Translations under genes and position numbers: made by a program
The notes under the pieces: generated by a model
Told to the model about the DNA's origin: nothing
Seen by the model: the letters and a program-made list of their open reading frames with translations, nothing else
Database searches by the model: none
Assembly (NCBI GenBank): GCA_965644295.1
Contig: CBFFRP010000453.1
Span: 1-21,279, forward strand
Origin: Paraphysomonas bandaiensis
Taxonomy: Eukaryota > Chrysophyceae
Direction of reading: 5' to 3'
Length of the DNA: 21,279 nt
Part shown: in pieces, positions 1 to 9,600 of the stretch
How the letters are laid out: each line of letters opens with the position of its first letter
Position numbering within the stretch: the first letter of the stretch is position 1

Positions 1-590
1 TACTCTACTCATTGAATAAGATGTGTCCAAAATCAGAATTTATGAAATAAGGGATTTTCGCGAAAAATAAGTATTTTCTTCTACAACACCCTAATATTTA
101 AGATATCCGTAGTTTTTATCTGTGAATAAGCCGATATTTCCAGTTTTCACAGCAAAAAAAGGTATGTACTGTATATATGTTATATGGACAGTAATGTTGA
201 TACTATTGTACATACACAGTACGAAGTAGTATAATGGACGTGTGAGTAGATCATATGAGGATACTTTCTCAAGACGCCAATTACTAGAGTAGCTACTCGA
301 ATGGTCAATCACACTAACATATGGCCATATACGTAAGAATGTGTGGTGTATGTACAGTAGTGAGTAGTGTGTATATAATATACATGTATGCCGTTTTTTT
401 CATCAGTTGAAAGTGTGAAAAGTCATACCAGAGATAGCCAATCAAAAGTATCATATTTGGATACTTCTTTCATAAATTGAGTAAGCCAATTCATAAGTGT
501 GAGTCGTATATATACATCAATCACACACTCTCTATATATATATATATGCCGTATGTATACCTATACTTACATATGATACTATAACTACAT

Positions 591-650
591 ACACTTATAT
601 ACATACACATACACTTATATACATACACATACACTTATATACATACACTT
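591..650. repeat. 20-bp tandem repeat, three copies
   Basis: Copies at 591-610 and 611-630 are identical. The third at 631-650 differs only near its end. The unit combines ACACTTATAT with ACATACACAT. It sits inside a longer stretch of TACA/CATA-type simple sequence (about 560-680). Confidence 0.8.
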
Positions 651-759
651 ATACACATACATACACATATACTCATACTAGTGTAGTGGTAGTATATATT
701 AAACTAAGCAATATATGAATCATTATTAAAATCACACCACAGCATCTTCTTTGTACATA

Positions 760-781
760 CATGACCCATACATGACCCATA
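760..781. repeat. 11-bp direct tandem duplication
   Basis: CATGACCCATA occurs twice back to back (760-770 and 771-781). No function is evident. Confidence 0.7.
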
Positions 782-1826
782 GAGAGGGCTAGACATACTA
801 TCTATACACAGCAGAGTACATACATGTACACCACTATAGAATAATACCGTAGAAATACACTGTGCATAAATACACTATACAAAAATATTGTTTCAGTTTT
901 TAATTTTATATCAGGATTAGGTAACAGTGTAACACTATATTGCAATAGGAAATAGTATTATTGCGTTAAGTTATCAATAACGCTTGAGTTATTTCAGTTT
1001 CAGGTTTTTGGTTGCACTGACTTCATATCTAGTTTGGCATTTTATTTTATGAAATATCTAAGTCACTATCACCAGTTCACTGAGTATGAGTAGCATAAGA
1101 TGATTGCATCTAGTACATTGCATGACTTTAGAAAACGGTTAGTTCTACTATACTAAGTACCGAATACTAAATACATGCTCCAAGAATGCATTCTAAAGCT
1201 ACACTACGCAATCACAATGTAAAAAGAGCACTATTTTTAGATTTCATGATGATCCGAACAGAAAATTGTACCCATTTATATCAACAAACCAAGTCCATTA
1301 TAAAGAAGATAAAAACTTAAAATCTCAATTCGCGATTCAAACTTTCTATAACAGACAAGACACAGCAGTACCATCGCAACATGCTGATCAGCCGTCTAAC
1401 AACCACATATCCACTCCACAATTATGACAGACTAACAACAAAAACTCGTCTAAATGCCTAAGTCGTTCAGGGTAAAATTTATGGAATTCAAGAGATTCTC
1501 GAGATCACGCCTCGGCTGCCCGTGGTCCACACAGCTCTGTATGACAGTACCCTAGAGCACGACAAACACACATCAGAGACAGAATCGCAGTACGTCACAC
1601 ATAAATAACAGTAATTAAACTTAGCGTATACGAATAGAAACAGGACTTTAGTTGAGGATGCAAACTACCCCACACTGACCAACAGATAACATACCATTCG
1701 TTTTTTAGCCAGTTGAATTTCTTGCAGCACTGGTTTGATGATAACCGATCGTGTGACGCCATTATCAATATAAAGCTAGAATATTACGAATTGTAAGCAC
1801 CAGAAGAAGTACGCACAATGTCAATC

Positions 1827-4800
1827 TCATTCATGCATTAAAATACAGGGCATACTTTCCCATACCAATGCACACATGTTTATTGGGTACGGGCTACTTT
1901 TTGGATTTACTACCTTAATCATTGCACTAAACTGAGGCTTCGATTCGATACAATTTTCAACAGCTGTATTTAGCACAGTCAAAATCCTTTCTGGTTTCAC
2001 AAATTGTTGTTTCTTTAGCCCATTTCGAGCAGCTTCTGGGATCAACACCTCTTGTCCATTTAGCGCAGTTGCAGATACATCATTGGGTCCATTATGAGGT
2101 GGATTAGGTACAATATCGCCACGGTACACGGGAATATCATCACCTGACAATCATGTTACCACGTATAGTACGAATTCTAAACTGTAGCAATTACACATTC
2201 CCCAATAGACGCACAATATAACACAAGTCATGTTTAAAATGTACATCAGTGAGCCACAACAAAGTACGTGAGACAATAGGACATTTGCACAAGGCACTCA
2301 CCAATAAAAGCTGTCACTTTGGCGAGGAAACCTTCTAATGGGCCGAGCAAAAAGTGAAGAGCGCTAAACTTCAACGACTGACACGAAGTCTTGAGAACTT
2401 CGTCCATGTGTTTGCGAATATCCAGCTGAGACTCCTGCATACCTGTATACAACGAGATATCATTTCCAGCAGGTACTCAAGAGGGAAGGTAGACAACAAC
2501 ACACATTGTGATAAGCGCAAAAAAGTCGTACGGAATGTGATATTACAATGCCAGAGAAACTTACCAGGTAGGCCGTCCCGAGCCATCTGCAGTAATGAAT
2601 TCCCACCATCAAATCGCAGCAAACTTCTAGAGTTCCCCATAAACGCCGACAATGCAGTGCTTGTTGGTTTAAAATCAAGGTGCTTAGTAATAGTCATGAG
2701 ATTCATGTCAAAGGGCATAAGCTGTTCTCTAAGGATAAGTAGATGGCGAACCAGGAACAGGTCTCCGTGAATTTGAGTTTTCCACCTTGAAGAAATCGAT
2801 GTGTTAGGGTATTCAACATGCAGTATACAAATATACAAGTGTCCTGTATCTCTCATAAGGACCAATGAAACATTGGAGTTCATAATGTAAGAGTACAACA
2901 TGCCGTGCTGGCCAATACCTGCGGACTCCAGCAGCACCTTTCTGAAGGCATTGCAAACAAGACGTTACAGCCCTTCTTGCAATATCTTCAAATACTGGCG
3001 TGCTAACTGCGCCATAGAGCTGAGAGAGAAGTGACAGGGTGTCTTTGAGCGGTGGAAACCAAGTAGATGAGAGGACATCTTCTGAGTCACTGGACGCCTT
3101 TTCAAGAATATCAGGGTATGCCAGCTGACTTGGCAAAGGATCAAACATTTGAATCTGATACAGCGGGGTTACATTAATCGCCATATCTTATGAGATTTAC
3201 CTGTTGTCTTATGCAAACCTCGGAGCAATACAGTAACCTTTCTCTCGCATCAGATACGGTACCTCGAAGGTTGGCTTCTAGTAAATCGAACACGCTCTTC
3301 GACAGTCTCGTAGCCTGTAACTGACTGGAAACATCCTGAGTAAGAGTCAGGATTACTCGGCAGAGGCTTTCCACAGAGGTTTCGCGGATAATGAGTGTCC
3401 TAAGTTGACCATTGATGAGACTAGATATTTCTGCTACAATTTGTGTAACTTCAGAATTTTCTTCGCCGTCAGGAATTTCGTCAGATTCAGAAATATCAGA
3501 CGTGTGTCTCTTTAAGACGGACTGTGACTGGGAGCTATCGTTACTACTATGTTTTGGAGAGTTTATCACAGCTCCGCCACTAGGTTTCCTAAAGAGAGAG
3601 ACATACAACTGCTGCTCCAGTTGAGCAGCCCGGAAAATAAGACCATACGCGCTGCGTATAGAGCTACAGAGTGCAGATGTCGATGAACTTTCCCCTGCGT
3701 CATGCCCTGATCCTACCTTATGCCTTAACGCATCTCCTGCAACCCCCCACGAGGAGTCTTTAATTACTGGCAACAAGAGCTCACACCGTAACGCTGCATA
3801 TGCCTTAAGAACTTCACTCAATGCGGTCCCACCAAACTCCCCTCCGTCTTGGCGGTGCGCATAATCCGACGACGACAAGGCGGTTTTCCCCGAGTTCAAA
3901 CGACGTCGCCACTCTGTCTCCAGCGCACCGTTTTCATGAGAAAACTCACTGCAACGCAGCATATCACATAGTTCTCGCATGCGGAACCCCAGCCCTCTAA
4001 ATTTGGTGTACAGATACATGGACTCCAAAGGAGTGTGAGAAGTTGGATCACTTGTTCCTGCGTGGTACAAGACACAAAGTAAACATATAGCAGAAAAGGG
4101 GTTAATACTGCGAGATAATACGGCTTTTGACAAAGATTTCATCCATCCATACGCAAATTGCAAATAGTTGCATTATCCGAACAGAGATATATATATATAA
4201 CACGTATATCTATCTCCATATGTATACACTTAAAACTGAATAAATACCATGTACTACTATGTTTACTATTTCCCTTACCTGTGTTCTTCTTGGCATCCCT
4301 AACAGCCTGGTCCTCTCTACATGCTCTTGCTGCGCCTTCCATTAGTTCTCCCATTGCCTTTGCAGTCATGCTATCTGCCCGCCTTTGCAGTTGCCATAAC
4401 CAGGTCATATACTTGTCGGCATCCTTGATATCGGGGTGGGCATGTAGACATCGTATCGCATGAGCAGTGCGTGTCAGAATGTCTTTAAAAGCTGCACTGC
4501 GAGGATCTACGTGCTGCTGGTGCGACGGAACCGATACTGGCCGACCAGCAGCGTCGACAGGAATGCCAAGGGCACTTGCAACGGCCTCAACCTCATTGAA
4601 AGGTGTAATTATCTCTTTCAGCTTCTCAGTGATCATTGCCAGTGAATGCTACAGGAAGTCAACAAGAGGTCAAGTCAAATTATAAATGCATAAAAATATC
4701 AACAACACGTTACATCACATACGGCTAGATATTCATATATAGACACGGTATATCAATTATCTACCAGTTCATCACTAGCATCACTGTTACGCCAAACACA

Positions 4801-5351
4801 ATACACTCTCTACATATCCACCATACAACTCACATACTATACCATACTACACCATATATCATACATCCTACATCATACTGTACTGCATTACACATAATAC
4901 TATCCACGCACTATACAGAATGTTATACATCACACAAAGCCCCCCATAAATGCATACACCCTTTTATATCCCATCATAAGACATCAACCCATATCACACC
5001 ATCAATTCTAATCCTCTAATATCTTACCTGTTGTTCCAATAGAGCTTCACAGTTATTCATTAATACATTTGTACGTCCAGTAATCTCCTTATGACTATCA
5101 CCCACTTCATCTAATATCCCTAATATATCATCTAATCTACATATAAATTCACTACATGATGATTCTACTGATGTTAACGATGTATATAATGAGTTATATT
5201 CATGAGTTGATTGGATAGATATACGGTTAGATCCTATAGATGGAGATGTAGGGGGAGATGAGGCATATGAGGGGGATAGAAGAGTGTCCAGGGCTTGGAG
5301 GTGGGTGGATAGTGTAGAGGAAGGAAGGGATGTGTCCCAGAGAGATGACAT
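1827..5351 (-). CDS. COG3: Conserved oligomeric Golgi complex subunit 3 (COG3/Sec34)
   Basis: Subunit of the COG tethering complex (lobe A), which captures retrograde intra-Golgi vesicles. Seven exons on the minus strand: 5351-5028, 4648-4279, 4057-3201, 3154-2919, 2785-2565, 2442-2302 and 2143-1827 (TGA). All junctions are GT-AG, phases agree, and the product is 821 aa, against about 828 aa for the human protein. Family landmarks seen in order are: a CEALLEQQ segment at the end of exon 1; PFNEVEAV and HPDIKDADKY in exon 2; YLYTKFRGLGFRMREL starting the helical core; the LAYPDIL block; WFPPLKDTLSLLSQLY; KTQIHGDLFLVRHLLILREQ (nearly identical to animal COG3); and DEVLKTSCQSL..FLAKVTAF. A Ser-rich acidic loop interrupts the middle of exon 3. 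Exon 1 carries a low-complexity Ser/Pro N-terminus and mostly A/T-ending codons. The start at 5351 is the first ATG and puts the coiled-coil region at the usual distance. The exact C-terminal end is the least certain part. Confidence 0.93.
3155..3200 (-). other. 46-nt intron 3 of COG3
   Basis: Donor CAG|GTAAAT at 3200 and acceptor TATCAG at 3155, phase 0. Removing it joins VCIRQQ to IQMFDPLPSQLAYPD, which aligns without a gap to the animal COG3 segment ending in LAYPD. That alignment is strong support even though the intron is extremely short. Without removal the downstream frame shifts, because 46 is not a multiple of three. Confidence 0.82.
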
Positions 5352-5628
5352 GAGTGTGTATGGTAGATGAAATAGATGAGATACTTAATACTAACAACAC
5401 TGTGACAACATCACATAAAATATGCATGTATGTATGTATGTATGTATGTATGTATGTATGTATGTATGTATGTATGTATGTATGTATGTATGTATGTATG
5501 TATGTATGTATGTATGTATGTATGTATGTATGTATGTATGTATGTATGTATGTAGGTATGTATGTAGGTTTGTATGTATGTATGTATGTATGTATGTATG
5601 TATGTATGTATGTATGTATGTATGTATG

Positions 5629-5660
<32 letters not shown>

Positions 5661-5814
5661 TGTATGTATGTATGTATGTATGTATGTATGTATGTATGTA
5701 TGTATGTATGTATGTATGTATGTATGTATGTATGTATGTATGTATGTATGTATGTATGTATGTATGTATGTATGTATGTATGTATGTATGTATGTATGTA
5801 TGTATGTATGTATG

Positions 5815-5848
<34 letters not shown>

Positions 5849-6628
5849 TGTATGTATGTATGTATGTATGTATGTATGTATGTATGTATGTATGTATGTA
5901 TGTATGTATGTATGTATGTATGTATGTATGTATGGTATGTATGTATGTATGTATGTATGTATGTATGTATGTATGTATGTATGTATGTATGTATGTATGT
6001 ATGTATGTATGTATGTATGTATGTATGTATGTATGTATGTATGTATGTATGTATGTATGTATGTATGTATGTATGTATGTATGTATGTATGTATGTATGT
6101 ATGTATGTATGTATGTATGTATGTATGTATGTATGTATGTATGTATGTATGTATGTATGTATGTATGTATGTATGTATGTATGTATGTATGTATGTATGT
6201 ATGTATGTATGTATGTATGTATGTATGTATGTATGTATGTATGTATGTATGTATGTATGTATGTATGTATGTATGTATGTATGTATGTATGTATGTATGT
6301 ATGTATGTATGTATGTATGTATGTATGTATGTATGTATGTATGTATGTATGTATGTAGTATGGTATACATATGACTATCTCTCAGCATATGTATGTATGT
6401 CTATCTCTGTGTATGATCTTCACACTCTCTACTCTACTCTACCATACTATCATCCCCATCTCACTCCTCTCATCTTCCTCCTCCTACACCATATACATAC
6501 ATATCTCCCTCTCATTCATCATATATACAAACTCAATTCTATTAAAACACAGAGATATTCAGAGGGCCTTATTAAGACCTCAATGATCTTAATGGGATAT
6601 ATATATATATATATCATATAATCATAAC
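5352..6628. promoter_or_regulatory. Divergent intergenic region between COG3 and the PH-kinase
   Basis: The COG3 ATG (minus strand, 5351) and the PH-kinase ATG (plus strand, 6629) face away from each other, so both promoters and 5'UTRs must lie in these 1277 bases. About 935 of them are a (TATG)n microsatellite. What remains is about 70 bp next to COG3 and about 270 bp next to the kinase. The latter has a pyrimidine-rich stretch (about 6415-6490, many CTC/CAT triplets) and an AT run (about 6598-6616) just before the kinase ATG. I cannot place transcription starts or a specific factor site. Confidence 0.6.
5422..6357. repeat. (TATG)n microsatellite, about 233 copies
   Basis: Nearly pure tetranucleotide tract. 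Breaks are visible near 5555 and 5567-5570 (extra G/T changes), near 5627-5634 (a 2-bp slip), near 5818 (G to A) and at 5934-5935 (one extra G). From 5935 to about 6357 it is uninterrupted, roughly 105 perfect copies. Because the 4-nt unit contains no stop in any register, all frames on both strands stay open (repeating Met-Tyr-Val-Cys or His-Thr-Tyr-Ile). Those open frames are an artefact of the repeat, not genes. True length may differ from the assembly. Confidence 0.97.
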
Positions 6629-9600
6629 ATGTCCGCATGGGATAGTTTTATGACAGGTACGGGTTACATGTCACCCGGATTACATACAAAAGGTGATAAA
6701 GATATAAAGAAAACATCCAGTTTAACAGATATTGATACTATACTTGATAATGGACATCCAATAGATCATATAGAAGGGACACAAGAGGACATTGAGGGGA
6801 ATGTAATACATGGAGTTACACAAGAAAGAATTGCAAATATGTTTCAAAGAACTTATTATACTGAACATGAAAAATTATCACGTGGACAACCTGCAGAGCA
6901 TCCCATATTGAATGCAGATATACGACATGAGGATAGTGAAGTATTTATCACAGGTGAATTGCTTCATGCAGATCAATCGGAGAACCCCAAAACATGGGAT
7001 GATTATTTTGATATTCTAGTGGAACAGTTGCATGATCCTGAAAAGAAAGTTGCAACTCCCCTGGCTATGTCACCCGAAGCCTTGTCCACTATACCTGAGG
7101 AACGTTCTCCTTACCCCGAAGATGATGAGGCACAAACCGACCCCCAACTACCATCATTTGTTCCAGCACGTCAGGAGCAGGGCACCTCTGGTCATCCCTT
7201 CAATACTTCTGTGGGCGCCACAGGCATAGGCAAAATCGATAAAGAGCACTCTGCGAAAGGTGGAAGTTTGTTCGGTAATATGGACTGGAACTCAGGGACA
7301 GCAGAGGGTGCTACTAATGAAGACATGTTTGTTATACCAGAGGACGCCGACGATGACTTTGTTGTCGGCCTTCTAGATCCACAGAACACTCCAGGTGATT
7401 TAAAATTTGAAGGCTGGGTTGTAGTGTCATTCGCTCGTATATCTCTCTCGATGTAGTGTACTTGTGTTTGGTTTCTGATATATATGAACAGGAACATCTC
7501 CACCGGAAGCTCTTGGAAAAATTCCTGACCAAATGCCTCATGCAAGTGTGCAGACAGACACAGTACCTCGCCCAGTACCGACGTTAATCTCTGTATCTGC
7601 GAAGAGCTACTTAGGTACCCATGTCATGTGTGTTGGAATGAACTCATATTTATTGCATTTCTCTGGTATCGAGCTTGTGGGGTGTTGTATGGGCGTTTGT
7701 GTTTTTGTTTACATGTACATCGTGTTATTTTATACGTCTACAGGTGATGAGCTGAGCCACCATCAAGGTGGCGTATTTTCCAAGGACATGTTTTCGCGTG
7801 TTCCTGACTCCATGAAGCGTGTCCATTCCATGAGCAAGCTTGACAGAGCAGCGGGTACTGGTGCACCGACTACTCGTCGCCCATGTTTGCTACCGATGCC
7901 AGGTTACGTGGACCCCACTGCTGTTTCGTCTGACACACCGCTAGATCTCTCAACTTTGCTGCAATCTATTCCGAACGAGGGGTGGATTTTGCCATACATC
8001 ATAGCAGGGGCAGTACTGTTGTCTGAGACAGATAAAACGTCAAAGAAGTCAGCGACAAAGTTCTCGAATGTGGCATTCAGAGATCGATCGGAGTTAAGAA
8101 ATAGGAAATTGGTGTCTAGTATGGACGATATGCAAATGCTTGCGAGTCGTCGAAAACAGAGCACTTCCGGAAGAACTCTTAGACGAGATATATCCATCGA
8201 GGAATTGAAAGATGGTACTGGGACCTGTACATCAGGCCGGCCTCGCACACGCAGCGATGATGAAATTGCATCCACTTCGACGCCTCCGCGGCTTCAATCG
8301 GTGGGTGGAGGGGGCACACGTATCGGAAGTCTGTTTCATATTGGTCGTCATGACGATGTCACACTTGATGATAGCCATTATCAACCATCGAAGGAAGAGA
8401 TAATAGAGCAAGAACAGGCATATTCCAAAATGGAGTCTCGGATGAATTCTCACGGAAGTCACCGAAGTTTGTTTCAATTGGGTCGACAAAAGGCAGAGAA
8501 ACCTAACGATTTAGACGATAGTCGCTATCGGTTGACTCCTGCAGAAGTGTCAGACCTGGATATTGCAAAGACTGATTATGTGCGACAGCTGTCAAATGCC
8601 AAGAGTCAAACGAATTCAAATAGTACTGCGAATTGTCCAACGAGTACGAACAAAGCCATGTACTCCGCAGACAAAGAGTGTTTACCTACATGTCGTTCTG
8701 GTACCGGTGATTTGCGAGATATGACAGGGTCGCACGCTGATGGTGAGGGGAAAGGTAAGCACGAAGAGCAATATTCAAGGGGTGCTTCATATCCTCGCAA
8801 ACACATCTTGGACGATTCATCTGTAGATACTTGTAGACACGACTCATCATCCAAACCTTATAAACTTGAGAAATCGACACAAAGTAATTACAAAAGTATA
8901 TTTAGTCGGAATAAGCCTAACAGAGACGATGAATTGGACGACAGTCATATTAGGGATAAGGATGATTACGAAGACTCCCAAGTGGTGAGCAAATCGCATC
9001 AAAACACGAGAGAATATGGATATCATTCTCGAGGTCTCTTTAGAAGAAAACCGAAAGACGATGATTTAGATGATAATGATACTAGGGAAAAAACAAGTGA
9101 TGCGGATGAACTTTGTATTTCAAAACATTCAGAAAAGAGTTCATATAAACGTGGAATATTTCGCCGGTCACAAAAAGAAAAAGAAGAACCCCATACAACT
9201 GGATCACCTGTCCAGGTGAGGGACTTGCGAGAAAACATCACTTCAATGAAGAGTTCGAGTACGGACAATTTTGCTACTGGAAACAATGACGGGCAGCAAC
9301 ATCCCGTGGGGCTTCTAGGAGGGTTGTTACAACGTATCCGCAGTCACGACGATCAATATAACTCTCCTGATGATAGTGTACATGGGGATTTAGTTCTTTC
9401 ACATGATAAAGATGGTGTGTATTTAACGAGTAAACCAGATCACACAACGCATTCTAAACATTCGGCCCCACCAACGGTGGCAAGTCTTTCCCCATCTAAT
9501 GATGATGAAATCATGATGGAGATCGGGAAACATTCTGAACTGCCGAAGTTCATGCAATTTCTATTTTTGTTTCCTAATTTTCATAGACTGGGTACGATAT

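Larger units (their letters stand above)
1..1826. other. AT-rich intergenic region, no gene recognised
   Basis: About 1.8 kb downstream of the COG3 stop codon, rich in TATA, CATA and TACA simple-sequence stretches, with frequent stops in all frames. I saw no conserved protein, no tRNA A/B-box pair and no convincing splice-bounded exon. It should contain the 3'UTR of COG3 in its right part. It also holds two small tandem repeats listed separately. A loose similarity between about 250-268 and 450-468 (TCATAT..GGATACTT) suggests old local duplication, but it is too degenerate to call. Confidence 0.6.

Noticed and set aside
91-312. 73-codon minus-strand frame
   Set aside because: Located in simple-sequence AT-rich DNA with no protein-like features.
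2371-2937. 188-codon continuous minus-strand frame across the COG3 region
   Set aside because: It contains COG3 exon 5 but reads through introns 4 and 5. The conserved COG3 segments only line up after GT-AG splicing.
5422-6357. CRISPR-like or satellite array
   Set aside because: The unit is four bases with no spacers; it is a plain microsatellite in a eukaryotic genome.
5354-6621. Several long open frames on both strands encoding repeating Met-Tyr-Val-Cys or His-Thr-Tyr-Ile
   Set aside because: They are the automatic translation of a stop-free tetranucleotide repeat and have no independent start context or homology.
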